From Nitratidesulfovibrio termitidis HI1 (GTDB lineage: Bacteria; Desulfobacterota; Desulfovibrionia; Desulfovibrionales; Desulfovibrionaceae): a stretch of 64,000 bases of DNA. The stretch lies in the NCBI RefSeq assembly GCF_000504305.1, contig NZ_KI632512.1, forward strand, positions 1,295,750-1,359,749, given 5' to 3'. This document shows positions 50,916-59,890 of this stretch, piece by piece. The notes under the pieces were generated by a model. That model was not told where the DNA came from, did not search any database, and worked only from the letters and a program-made list of their open reading frames with translations. A program made the translations under genes and the position numbers. Positions within the stretch are counted from its first letter, which is position 1. Each line of letters starts with the position of its first letter.

Positions 50916-51764
50916 CTACTTGGCCAGCCACTCCTTGACCAGTTCGGGGTGCTCCTTCATGAACCGCCGGGCGTTGGCCATCAGGTCGGCGCCCTTTTCC
51001 TGATTCCAGGCCATCAGCGTTTCCAACTGGTTGGCGTCGGCATAGCGGAAGCGGTCGAGAAAGGCGTAGACGTCGGGCATGTCCTTGTCCAGGCCGTTGC
51101 GCACCACGGTGTGGATGCGTTCCTCTTCGCCCAGCACCTTCTTGGGGTCATCCAGGTAGTGCAGCTTCCAGCGGCCGAACATCCAGTGCGGCGACCAGGC
51201 GGTGACCACGATCCATTCCTTGCGGCGGATGGCGTCGTCCAGTGCGGCGGTCATGGTGGCCCCGCTGCCCTCGACCAGGGTCAGCTTGTTCAGGCCGTAT
51301 TCCTTCATGGCCTTTTCGGACAGCTTCATCAGGCCGGAACCGGGGTCGATGCCGATGACCTTGCCCTTGAACTTGTCCGCGTTGGCGTTCAGTTCCTCTA
51401 TGGACTTCAGCGGCACATAGTCGGGCACCGCCCAGCCAAGGCGCGCCCCGCCCACCAGCGGGCCAAGATCCTTCACCTTGCCTTCCACCTTCTTCAGGTA
51501 GTCGCCGTGGGTCACGGGCAGCCACGCGGTGACCATGCCGTCCACGTCGCCGGAGGCCACGGCCATCCACATGGCGGCGGCGCTGACGGGCAGCACTTCC
51601 ACCTTGTGGCCCAGATTGTCCTCGATCACCGCCTTGGCCAGATGGGTGCTGGCCGTGGCGCAATCCCATTCCACGTAGGCAAGGCGAACGGGCTTGCCGT
51701 CAGCCGCAACGGCCTGCGTTGCCAGCAGCAGGACCGCCAGGGTCATCAGCAGTATCTTCTTCAT
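50916..51764 (-). CDS. proX: Glycine betaine/proline ABC transporter substrate-binding protein ProX
   Basis: Periplasmic OpuAC-family binding protein of 282 residues. Signal peptide MKKILLMTLAVLLLATQAVAA, then VRLAYVEWDCATASTHLAKA, AAAMWMAVASGDVDGMVTAWLP and VVTAWSPHWMFGRWKL. The Trp-rich pattern fits an aromatic cage for quaternary amines. It is the last gene of proVWX. Role: osmoprotection or quaternary amine import. Confidence 0.92.
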   Translation of the reverse strand: MKKILLMTLAVLLLATQAVAADGKPVRLAYVEWDCATASTHLAKAVIEDNLGHKVEVLPVSAAAMWMAVASGDVDGMVTAWLPVTHGDYLKKVEGKVKDLGPLVGGARLGWAVPDYVPLKSIEELNANADKFKGKVIGIDPGSGLMKLSEKAMKEYGLNKLTLVEGSGATMTAALDDAIRRKEWIVVTAWSPHWMFGRWKLHYLDDPKKVLGEEERIHTVVRNGLDKDMPDVYAFLDRFRYADANQLETLMAWNQEKGADLMANARRFMKEHPELVKEWLAK

Positions 51765-51832
51765 GTCGTGCTCCTCTGTTGGAGGTTATGCCGCGCACTG
51801 CGGCGATGTGATGCGGGGCGCGCGGACGGGGT

Positions 51833-52699
51833 TTAGCTCCCCACCCGCTTCCCCACATGCTGCAATATACGGTCAAGGCAGATGGCCACGATGACGATGC
51901 CTATGCCCGCTTCGAAGCCGTTGCCCATTTCCAGCCGCTGGATGGCCTTCCACACCTCGCCGCCCAGGCCGCGCGCGCCGATCATGGCGGCAATGACCAC
52001 CATGGACAGGGCCAGCATGACGGTCTGGTTCACGCCCGCCAGCATGGTGGGCGCGGCCAGGGGCAGTTCCAGCTTCACCAGCCGCTGAAAGCGCCCGGTG
52101 CCGAAGGCTTCCGCGCATTCCACCAGTTCGGCGGGCACCTGCCGGATGCCCAGACAGGTGAAGCGGATGGCGGGCGGCATGGCAAAGATCACCGTGGCGA
52201 ACACGGCGGCCACCTTGCCAAGGCCAAAGAAGGGAATGGCGGGAATCAGGTAGACGAAGGCGGGCATGGTCTGCATCACGTCCAGCACGGGCATGACCAC
52301 GGCGCGGGCCCGGTCGCTCATGGCCGCTGCGATGCCCAGCGGAATGCCCACCAGCACGGCCAGCAGGGTGGCCACCAGCACCAGTGCAAGGGTGCTCATG
52401 GTGGCCTGCCACAGGCCCATGTTCCAGACCAGGGCCAGCCCGGCCACGGCAAATACGCCCAGCGCCACCTTGCGGGTGACGCGCCACGCCACCAGCCCCA
52501 CGAAGGCGATGACCAGCAACGGCGGCAACGCGTCCAGCCCGGCCTCCAGCAGGTTCAGGCCGCTTTCGGTCACGGCGGAAAAGGCCCGCGTGGCCGGGGC
52601 CAGGTGGGTAACCAGAAAGTCGATGGCTGCTTCCAGCCACTGTCCAAGGGGGATGCGGGGAACAATGCCCTCTGCCCCCATCAGGTTCGTCATATCCAT
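51833..52699 (-). CDS. proW: Glycine betaine/proline ABC transporter permease ProW
   Basis: Inner-membrane permease of 288 residues with about seven membrane segments. The family EAA-type loop appears as RQVPAELVECAEAFGTGRFQRLVKLELPLA, cited here as two pieces joined at EAFGTG. The ATG overlaps the proV stop (TGATG), so the pair is translationally coupled. The gap of 68 nt to proX holds its ribosome site. Confidence 0.93.
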   Translation of the reverse strand: MDMTNLMGAEGIVPRIPLGQWLEAAIDFLVTHLAPATRAFSAVTESGLNLLEAGLDALPPLLVIAFVGLVAWRVTRKVALGVFAVAGLALVWNMGLWQATMSTLALVLVATLLAVLVGIPLGIAAAMSDRARAVVMPVLDVMQTMPAFVYLIPAIPFFGLGKVAAVFATVIFAMPPAIRFTCLGIRQVPAELVECAEAFGTGRFQRLVKLELPLAAPTMLAGVNQTVMLALSMVVIAAMIGARGLGGEVWKAIQRLEMGNGFEAGIGIVIVAICLDRILQHVGKRVGS

Positions 52700-53892
52700 C
52701 AGGCGTTCCCTCCTCGTTCAGCCAATGCACCCAGCAGCAGCCCGCGCACGATGACCCCTGCCAGCCGCCCGCGTTCATCGGTGACGGCCAGCGGGTGGGG
52801 CAACCCGGCCATGAGCGGAATGAGTTCGGAGGCGGGGGTATCCGTGGATACCGTGGTGATGTCGGTGCGCATGATGGCCGCAAGGTCGCGCTCGCCGCCC
52901 GCCATGTGGTCGGCGATGTCGTCGGCGGTGACCAGCCCCACCAGCTTGTGGTTGCGGTCGAGCACGAACAGGGTGGCGATGGCGTGGTTGCGCATCTTGC
53001 GCAGGGCCGTGCGCGGGCCGTCCACGCCCAGCACCGCCACCGCCTCGGACCGCTTCATCACCGTGCCCGCCGTGAGCACGCGGGCAATGTCCACGTCGGC
53101 AACAAAGCGGGCCACGTAGTCGTCCGCCGGGCTGGTCAAAATGTCTTCCGGCGTGCCCACCTGCACCACGGCCCCGTCGCGCATGAGCACGATGCGGTCG
53201 CCGATCTTCAGCGCCTCGTCCAGGTCGTGGCTGATGAACACGATGGTCTTGCGCACGTCGTCCTGCAGGCGCAGCAGTTCATCCTGCATATCGCGCCGGA
53301 TCAGCGGGTCCAGCGCGCTGAAGGCCTCGTCCATCAGCAGGATGTCCGGGTCCAGCGCCAGGGCGCGGGCCAGGCCCACGCGCTGCTGCATGCCGCCGGA
53401 AAGCTGGCCGGGCCGGGCCGCTTCCCACCCGGCAAGGCCCACGCGGGCCAGGGCTTCCGCCGCCTTGTCGCGGCGGGTCGTTTTGGCGGCACCCATCACT
53501 TCCAGCCCGTATTCGGCGTTTTCAAGCACGGTGCGGTGCGGAAACAGCGCGAAATTCTGGAACACCATGCCGAAGGTGCGCTGGCGCAGGGCGCGCAGGT
53601 CCTTCACCGAAAGGGTGGTCACGTCGGTGCCGTCGATGCGCACCGTGCCGTCGGTGGGCTCTATGAGCCGGTTCAGGCAGCGCACCAGGGTGGATTTGCC
53701 GCTGCCGGAAAGGCCCATGACCACGACGATCTCCCCCTCGTCCACGTCGAAGGTGGCGCGGTTGACGCCCACGGCGTGCTTGGTGCGCTTGTATATCTCG
53801 TCCTTGGACTTGCCCTCGCGGACCATGGCCAGTGCCTTTTCCGGCGCTGGCCCGAATATCTTGGTCAGATCGCGAATCTCTATTTTCGCCAT
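52699..53892 (-). CDS. proV: Glycine betaine/proline ABC transporter ATPase ProV
   Basis: ABC ATPase of 397 residues. The ProV leader [20 protein letters not shown] precedes Walker [11 protein letters not shown]-loop [13 protein letters not shown], signature [15 protein letters not shown] and Walker [14 protein letters not shown]. Two CBS-type segments fill the C-terminal 120 residues ([21 protein letters not shown] is part of one), which sense ionic strength in homologues. ATG 53892 follows AGGAGGAA. It is the first gene of the operon; upstream lies a 140-bp degenerate repeat. Confidence 0.94.
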   Translation of the reverse strand: MAKIEIRDLTKIFGPAPEKALAMVREGKSKDEIYKRTKHAVGVNRATFDVDEGEIVVVMGLSGSGKSTLVRCLNRLIEPTDGTVRIDGTDVTTLSVKDLRALRQRTFGMVFQNFALFPHRTVLENAEYGLEVMGAAKTTRRDKAAEALARVGLAGWEAARPGQLSGGMQQRVGLARALALDPDILLMDEAFSALDPLIRRDMQDELLRLQDDVRKTIVFISHDLDEALKIGDRIVLMRDGAVVQVGTPEDILTSPADDYVARFVADVDIARVLTAGTVMKRSEAVAVLGVDGPRTALRKMRNHAIATLFVLDRNHKLVGLVTADDIADHMAGGERDLAAIMRTDITTVSTDTPASELIPLMAGLPHPLAVTDERGRLAGVIVRGLLLGALAERGGNA

Positions 53893-53984
53893 GTTTCCTC
53901 CTGTGCTGCGCGCGCCACGGGCGCCCGTTCCGGAAAAACCGAACGGTGCCAACGCCCCCGAACGGAATCCGCCGTAACCGGGGA

Positions 53985-54125
53985 CCAGTCGGGACCAGCC
54001 GTCACCGGGCGGGACCGATCGGAGCCGGTCGGAACCGGTCGGAATCGACCGGAATCGGTCGGAACCGATCGGAGCCGGGCAAATCCGGGCAAATCCTGGC
54101 AGAGCCGGGCGAGACCAGTCAGCCT
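53985..54125. repeat. Degenerate 10-bp tandem repeat upstream of proV
   Basis: About thirteen imperfect units of GGTCGGAACC / GGGCAAATCC type. The 10-bp period matches the repeat before feoA2, but the unit sequence differs. It lies in the 1060-bp space between divergent proV and the QueG-like gene. Confidence 0.7.
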
Positions 54126-54952
54126 GATGCGGCCGATGCGAGCGAAATGGTCCCACCGAAGATGCCGAGGTGAACCGCCATTGGCGTCAGCGCCGTTTGG
54201 CGAAAAACGGACCACCGGCAAACCGGTGTGCGGCACCAGTCATCGGCACACACCCGGCAAGGGCGCGCGACATGTTGTCATGGGGATGCACGGGAGGGAG
54301 GCACGGAACGGGATGCAGCACCGACGACGCAGGGAGCAAGCGCTGCCCACAGCAGGGTCGGGGGCAGTGGCACGCGGCTCGCGCAACGCGCCATGCCTGT
54401 TCGCGGGGTGGAGCGGAAAGGCCCCGAAGGATTTCCCCGCGATGCCCGCCGCACACTGCGCCGCCCGTAAATGCCGGACGGCAGAACCTGCGGGGCAGGC
54501 TGCGGCAAGACCACGCACGGCCACCATCCTGCCGGGCCGCAAGGGCACACCAGAGGAGACGCAAGCCGTGCACAACAACTGCATCCTGATCGTTGTCCAC
54601 CGAAAATTCACACTATTTCGGCGACAAACATCAGACCGAACTCATATGCATACGGGCAGACATTCCTTGGCCCTTGCCCGTACACTCAACATCCTCCCGG
54701 ACATCGAAGCATGCTATTTTTATTCGGCACAGGCTCACGCTTCATTCATGCAATGAAGCCTTCTGCCCATGCCATTTTTACAAGATAAAGCAAAAATACC
54801 TCCATGTCCACCCGCAATGTATTTTCATGACAACCCCTGCCGTGTCGGGGTTTATGCCCCCCTGCGCGTCACCAATCGCAAAGGCCCGCAGAGCCATTGC
54901 ACCCGGACGGAAAACATGCCATCCATGGGGGCAGTACGCTGCGGAGGTATGC
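54126..54952. other. Intergenic region, partly AT-rich
   Basis: 830 bp with no gene I can support. The part at about 54580-54850 is clearly richer in A and T than the rest of the window and may hold the QueG-like gene's promoter or a remnant of acquired DNA. No riboswitch fold or tRNA was recognised. Confidence 0.5.
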
Positions 54953-55744
54953 ATGGCCATGGACAGTTTTTCCTTGCGACAAGCGGCGTTACGATGGGGG
55001 GCGAGCCTGTTCGGCGTGGCCGACCTGGACCGCCTGCGCACCCTGCCCACCCAGCCGGAAAACCTGCTGGACGGCTGGACGCGGGCCATCAGTCTGGGCG
55101 TGCGCCTGGCGGACCCGGTGCTGGACGACATCGTGGACGGCCCCACGCCGCTGTATGCCCACCACTACCGGGCCGTGAACACCCGGCTGGACGACACCGC
55201 GCTGCGCCTTGCCCTGCTGATCCAGGAAGCGGGCGGGCGCGCCCTGCCGCTGCCCGCCTCGCTGGCGATTGATCCCGTGGCCTGCACCAGCATGATCTCG
55301 CACAAGGCCGTGGCCGTGGCCGCCGGGCTTGGCTGGCAGGGCAAGAGCCTGCTGACCATTTCGCCGCTGTACGGCCCGCGCATCCGCCTGTGCACGGTGC
55401 TTACCGATCTGCCCCTGCAACCGGGCCGCCCGCTGATGAACCGTTGCGGCAGCTGTACTCGCTGCGCCGATGCCTGCCCCGCCGGGGCCATCAAGGGTAC
55501 GGTGCTGCCCAACGAACCGGGCGCGCACTACCAGAGCCGCGACGAAGCCCTGCACTTCGAACGTTGCCGCACCCTGCTGCAGGAAGACTTCGCCAAGCGC
55601 CCGCTCATCGGGCATTCGGTATGCGGGGTTTGCGTCAAGGTGTGCCCGTGGGGTGCGCGGGGCAAAGGCGTGCTGCACGGGCGCGACGACGTGCCCATGA
55701 CCATGATGGACGACCAGTTCACCCTGTTTCCGCAGTCGTCCTGA
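54953..55744 (+). CDS. QueG-like iron-sulfur protein (double 4Fe-4S)
   Basis: Protein of 263 residues. It has the epoxyqueuosine-reductase-like core: SMISHKAVAVAAGLGWQGKS, then GPRIRLCTVLTDLPL, and two cluster motifs, CGSCTRCADACP and CGVCVKVCPWG, plus ERC between. It lacks the full N-terminal cobalamin-binding part of QueG (about 310-380 residues), so it is probably a QueG paralogue of unknown substrate and not the queuosine enzyme. ATG 54953 has GGAGG 6 nt ahead; nearby ATGs at 54949 and 54959 are out of frame or lack the spacing. Confidence 0.8.
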   Translation: MAMDSFSLRQAALRWGASLFGVADLDRLRTLPTQPENLLDGWTRAISLGVRLADPVLDDIVDGPTPLYAHHYRAVNTRLDDTALRLALLIQEAGGRALPLPASLAIDPVACTSMISHKAVAVAAGLGWQGKSLLTISPLYGPRIRLCTVLTDLPLQPGRPLMNRCGSCTRCADACPAGAIKGTVLPNEPGAHYQSRDEALHFERCRTLLQEDFAKRPLIGHSVCGVCVKVCPWGARGKGVLHGRDDVPMTMMDDQFTLFPQSS

Positions 55745-55829
55745 ACGCACCGGCTCGCCATGCCGGCGCGCACACGTTCCGGCCCGGTCCACGGGGCGTT
55801 TGTCCTGCACCGCAGCCAAGGGAGGCACC

Positions 55830-56396
55830 ATGGTTCGCTCCATCACCCCCCGCGAACTCGACGATGCCCTGTGCGGCGAAGAGCGCATGCTGCTGCTCGA
55901 CGTGCGCAGCCGAAACGAGCGCGATCTGCACCCCGAAGCCATTCCCGGTTCGCAGTGGCGCGACCCGGCCATGACGGACGCGTGGCTGCCCTCCATCCCC
56001 GAGGGCGCCAGCGCCGTGGTGTATTGCACGGGCGGGGGCGAGGCCAGCCGGGGCATCCAGTCACGCCTGACGGCGCGCGGGGTTGCCGCGCGCTATCTGG
56101 AGGGCGGGCTGGCCGCATGGCAGCGGCAATATGGCGGTGAACACGGCGAGCGGGGCGGCCCCGCCGTCCGGGCGGGTGAAGGCTGTGCCCATTCCCCGCT
56201 GCGGGGGGAACCCGGCGGACACGTTCCCGCCGGGGGCGAAAGCGGGCTGCACCGTCCGGCGGCCAACGGCGCCAACGGCCAGCCACGGCAGGCCGCCAGC
56301 GAGGCCGGCGGGCACGAACACACGCATGGCGGGCGGTTCGAAGGGACTGGCGGCGCGGATGGCCGCAGCGGCGGCGAAGGCGGCGGAACACGCTAA
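55830..56396 (+). CDS. Rhodanese-like domain protein
   Basis: Sulfur-transfer domain protein of 188 residues. ITPRELDDAL, LLLDVRSRNERDLHPEAIPGS and VVYCTGGGEAS with the active-site Cys66, then YLEGGLAAWQ, are the rhodanese signatures. The last 80 residues are a Gly/Ala-rich, His-containing low-complexity tail. GGGAGG lies 5 nt before ATG 55830. It is 85 nt after the QueG-like gene on the same strand and may be co-transcribed. Cytoplasmic. Confidence 0.9.
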   Translation: MVRSITPRELDDALCGEERMLLLDVRSRNERDLHPEAIPGSQWRDPAMTDAWLPSIPEGASAVVYCTGGGEASRGIQSRLTARGVAARYLEGGLAAWQRQYGGEHGERGGPAVRAGEGCAHSPLRGEPGGHVPAGGESGLHRPAANGANGQPRQAASEAGGHEHTHGGRFEGTGGADGRSGGEGGGTR

Positions 56397-56776
56397 GGGC
56401 CGCGCGCACACCGACGGTCAGCGGAAACGCCACCCGCTCCCCGGTCGCGCGTTCCATCATGTTCATGCGGTCCCCCCGACCAGAAAGCCCGTACCGCCCC
56501 TTCCGCGCCCGGACGCAGTGAGCCCCTCCCGGCCGATGCCTGGGGACTTCTGCGCCCTGCCGCCCGCGAGTCCGTCGCGCTGGTCCCGTTCACTACAGTC
56601 GCTATCCGGCAGCACCGCTCCTCCCGCCCGAAATCCTGCCCGGCGATGCGGCCCCGCGCCCGTTTACCCCCACCCCGGCGCGTGCTATGCCCCTGCTTCG
56701 GCGCGGCCACCCGCGCGCGGCGCCTTTCGGATGCCCGCGCGGCATGCCCGCCCCCAGCCGCACATCCGGAGTGATC
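56397..56776. other. Intergenic region without recognised features
   Basis: 380 bp of GC-rich sequence between the rhodanese and Sel1-repeat genes. I see no gene, terminator or clear promoter in it. Confidence 0.5.
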
Positions 56777-58372
56777 ATGAACACAGCCCGCCGCATTGCC
56801 GCGCGATTCCTTACGTCCCCTGTTTCGCGAGCCTCCACCCAGCACCGCGCCCCGCGCCCTGCAGCCCGCATGGCCCTTGTGGCCCTGCTGGCGGCGGGCC
56901 TGCTGCTGGGCGGTTGCAAGCCCCCCAAAAAAGGCACGGCAGCCCTGCCGGAACGCCCCACCTACATCCGCGAAGCCACGGACCCGGATACCGCCGCTGC
57001 CGACGCCTCCACGTCCGATACCGCCCCCACCGGTACGAACCCGACGGACACCAGCGCCAACGCCACGAAGCCCGCCGTTCCCGATCTTGTGGTCGCGCCG
57101 GACAGCATGGCCGACAACCGCCAGCCCGAACCCGAGCCGCAGCAGCAAGATCGCGCCGCCGCCCCCGTGGGCGAACTGGTCGAGCTTTCCGACGGCACCA
57201 GCATAGAGGCCCCCACCCGCCCGCAGGACCAGTTTGCCTTTGCCATGGCCCTGCTGCAGGGGGCAGACGGCCAGCCCGACCCGGCCCGGGCCGCACCATG
57301 GCTGGAAAAGGCCGCCGCGCAGGACTTCGGCCCCGCGCAGGACGTGCTGGCGCGCCTGTATCTGGACGGCGCCGGCGTGCGCAAGGACGAGGCCAAGGCC
57401 TTTTCGCTGGCCATGTCCGCCGCCGGGCAGGACATCATCAACGCGCAGGCCCTGGTGGGCGTGCTGTACACCTACGGACGCGGCACCCGGCGCGACTTCA
57501 TGCAGGGCGAGAAATGGCTCTCGCTGGCGGCGGAACGGGACCACCCGCAAGCGTGCGACCTGCTGGCCGAATATTACCGCAAGGGGCTGGCCGGACCGGA
57601 AAACCAGAAAGAGGCCTTCCGCTGGACGGAACGCGCCGCCGACCTGGGCGTGGTGCGTGCGCGCTTCTGGCTGGGCGTGCACTACCGCTACGGCATGGGC
57701 ACCCCGCGCGACGACGCCAAGGCCTTGCAACTGCTGCGCGAAGCCGCCGACGCAGGCAACCCCGACGCCATGGGGCTGGTGGGCGAAATGCTGTACCGGG
57801 GCCAGGGCAGCGAGCCGGACATGGCGGGCTCCGTGCACTATTTCCAGATGGGGGCCAAGGTGGGCGACCTGCATTCGCTGCTCAACCTGGGCATTCTGCA
57901 CCACGAAGGAAACGGCGTGCCCAAGGACTACCCGCGCAGCCTGCAACTGTTCGGGCAATGCGCCGAGGGCGGCCACCCGCGCTGCATGACCCTGCTGGGC
58001 AGCATGCTGTCCGAAGGCGAGGGAACCGAGACCGACATGGTCACCGCCCATTCCTGGCTGACCCGCGCGGTGCTGTTCGGCGACGGCGACGCAGCACCGG
58101 TGGCAGCCGAGATACAGCAACGCATGACACCCGACCAACTGGTGCATTCCAAGAACATGGCCGCGCAATGGATGCAGGCGCACCCGCAGTTCCAGCCCGG
58201 CGTGCCCACGCAACTGGAACCGGAAGCATCCCCGGCGGTTCCGCAGGTATCCTCCAACGCCACGGCCCCTGCCCCCCAGACTGGCAAGACAGGCGAGGCG
58301 GGCGCCACCACTCAGGCACCCGCAAAGAAGAAAAGCTCCAAGGCCGCCAAGGCCACCCGCACCACCAACTGA
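56777..58372 (+). CDS. Sel1-repeat lipoprotein
   Basis: Protein of 531 residues. An extended basic N-terminus leads to a lipoprotein signal with lipobox LLLGGC (Cys near 47). A Thr/Pro-rich linker follows, then about eight Sel1-type repeats of 36 residues from residue 155 to 430, for example ARFWLGVHYRYGMGTPRDDA and LLNLGILHHEGNGVPKDYPR. The tail is Ala/Lys-rich. Sel1 repeats serve as protein-binding scaffolds; the partner is unknown. It should be anchored in the envelope. It lies 34 nt before an MFS gene. Confidence 0.85.
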   Translation: MNTARRIAARFLTSPVSRASTQHRAPRPAARMALVALLAAGLLLGGCKPPKKGTAALPERPTYIREATDPDTAAADASTSDTAPTGTNPTDTSANATKPAVPDLVVAPDSMADNRQPEPEPQQQDRAAAPVGELVELSDGTSIEAPTRPQDQFAFAMALLQGADGQPDPARAAPWLEKAAAQDFGPAQDVLARLYLDGAGVRKDEAKAFSLAMSAAGQDIINAQALVGVLYTYGRGTRRDFMQGEKWLSLAAERDHPQACDLLAEYYRKGLAGPENQKEAFRWTERAADLGVVRARFWLGVHYRYGMGTPRDDAKALQLLREAADAGNPDAMGLVGEMLYRGQGSEPDMAGSVHYFQMGAKVGDLHSLLNLGILHHEGNGVPKDYPRSLQLFGQCAEGGHPRCMTLLGSMLSEGEGTETDMVTAHSWLTRAVLFGDGDAAPVAAEIQQRMTPDQLVHSKNMAAQWMQAHPQFQPGVPTQLEPEASPAVPQVSSNATAPAPQTGKTGEAGATTQAPAKKKSSKAAKATRTTN

Positions 58373-58406
58373 TACGCGCCAGGCCCGACGACGCAACGGA
58401 TACAGC

Positions 58407-59672
58407 ATGCCTCCCTTCCCCGATCATCAGTCCCATCGCGCCCCCGGCCCGTTGCGAGTGTTCCGCCACCGCAACTACCGGCTGTTCTTCGGCGGGCAGG
58501 CCATCTCGCTGCCCGGCACGTGGATGCAGTCCATGGCCCAGTCGTGGCTGGTATACCGGCTGAGCGAATCCAGCTTCGTGCTGGGGGCGCTGGGCTTTGC
58601 CGCGCAGTTGCCCCTGTTCGTGCTGTCGGTGTTCGGCGGCGCGCTGGCCGACACGCGCGACAGGCGCGCCATCCTGGTGGGTACGCAGGTGGCGTCCATG
58701 CTGCTGGCGCTGACTGCCGCCACACTGACCATGACCGATGTGGTGCAGGTATGGCACGTGTTCGTGCTGGCCACGGCGCTCGGCATCGTCAACGCCTTCG
58801 ACGTGCCCACGCGGCAGTCCTTCATCATGGACATGGTGGGGCGGGACGACCTGCCCACGGCCATCGGCCTGAATTCATCCATGTTCAACGCCGCGCGGGT
58901 GGTCGGGCCTACCCTTGCGGGGCTGGTGGTGGCCGCAACGGGTGAAGGGTGGTGCTTTCTGCTCAACGGCATCAGCTTCGTGCCGGTCATCGCCGGGCTG
59001 CTGATGATGCGGCTGCCCGCGCACGTGCCCCCGCCGCCGGGCCCTTCAACGTTGCAACGCATCCGTGAGGGGCTGGGGTTTGCCGTGCACCACGAGGGCA
59101 TTCGCACCACCCTGCTGCTGGTGGGGGCCACCAGCCTCATCGGGGTGAACTATTCGGTGCTGATGCCCGTGGTGGCCGACAAGGTGCTGGGCGGCAACGC
59201 CAAGACCCTGGGCCTGCTGCTGGGGGCTGCCGGGGCGGGAGCGCTGCTGGGCGCACTGTGTCTTGCCCTGCGGCGCAGCAGTGACGGGCTGTCTCGCTGG
59301 GCGCTGTATGCAGCCGTGGGGTTGGGGGCCAGCCTGACGGCCTTCGCGCTGTGCCGCTCGGTGTGGGCGGCGCTGCTGGCGCTGGTGCCCGTGGGCATGT
59401 GCATGGTGGTGCTGATGGCGTCGGCCAACACGCTGCTGCAAATCATGTCGCCCGACGCCTACCGGGGACGGGTCATGGCGTTGTACTCCATGATGTTTCT
59501 GGGCATGGGGCCCTTCGGCTCATTGCTGGGGGGCACGGTTGCCCATGCACTGGGGCCTTCGCCCACGCTGTTGTTGTCCGGCATCGTCTGCCTGGGCAAC
59601 GCGCTGTGCTTCGGGGTGTGGCTGCGACGACACGGCCAGTCGCTGGATGCCATGGCGCGCGAGGTGAACTGA
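58407..59672 (+). CDS. MFS transporter (EntS-like, MFS_3 group)
   Basis: Twelve-helix transporter of 421 residues. FRHRNYRLFFGGQAISLPGTWMQ, GGALADTRDRRAIL (the loop 2-3 motif) and FDVPTRQSFIMDMVGRDDLP are hallmarks of the group that includes the enterobactin exporter EntS and other efflux proteins. Substrate cannot be told. It follows the Sel1 lipoprotein closely and is the last gene before a nested hairpin and an intrinsic terminator. Confidence 0.88.
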   Translation: MPPFPDHQSHRAPGPLRVFRHRNYRLFFGGQAISLPGTWMQSMAQSWLVYRLSESSFVLGALGFAAQLPLFVLSVFGGALADTRDRRAILVGTQVASMLLALTAATLTMTDVVQVWHVFVLATALGIVNAFDVPTRQSFIMDMVGRDDLPTAIGLNSSMFNAARVVGPTLAGLVVAATGEGWCFLLNGISFVPVIAGLLMMRLPAHVPPPPGPSTLQRIREGLGFAVHHEGIRTTLLLVGATSLIGVNYSVLMPVVADKVLGGNAKTLGLLLGAAGAGALLGALCLALRRSSDGLSRWALYAAVGLGASLTAFALCRSVWAALLALVPVGMCMVVLMASANTLLQIMSPDAYRGRVMALYSMMFLGMGPFGSLLGGTVAHALGPSPTLLLSGIVCLGNALCFGVWLRRHGQSLDAMAREVN

Positions 59673-59706
59673 GGACGTTGGCGCCATGGCGGATGGTGGC
59701 GTAGCG

Positions 59707-59746
59707 GGAGCGTAGCTCCTGAAGGTCACTTCAGAAACTACGCTCC
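59707..59746. terminator. Nested hairpin after the MFS gene
   Basis: Outer arms GGAGCGTAG / CTACGCTCC (9 bp, perfect) enclose CTGAAG-GTCA-CTTCAG (6 bp, perfect) with a 3-nt internal loop on each side. It lies 34 nt past the stop; no T-run follows. Confidence 0.6.
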
Positions 59747-59822
59747 GACAGCGATGGCATGGATATCTGCACGGCACGCGGCGTTGCACACGGTGCCCGA
59801 AATAGAGTGCAATAAAAATGCA

Positions 59823-59863
59823 AGGGGAGACGGCAGCCACGGCAGCCCTCTCCCCTGTTTTTT
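59823..59863. terminator. Intrinsic terminator between MFS and SuhB-like genes
   Basis: Stem aggggaga / tctcccct around a GC-rich loop (cggcagccacggcagccc), followed by GTTTTTT. Convergent position. Confidence 0.85.
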
Positions 59864-59890
59864 CAGCCCAGCGCAGGGTGTGGGGTATGG

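Noticed and set aside
54480..54952. Riboswitch (cobalamin, preQ1 or c-di-GMP type) ahead of the QueG-like gene
   Set aside because: None of the conserved core sequences of these classes could be found by eye; a covariance search would be needed to revisit this.
56393..58408. 671-codon minus-strand open frame opposite the Sel1-repeat gene
   Set aside because: The plus strand has a signal peptide, lipobox and regular Sel1 repeats; the minus frame shows no domain.
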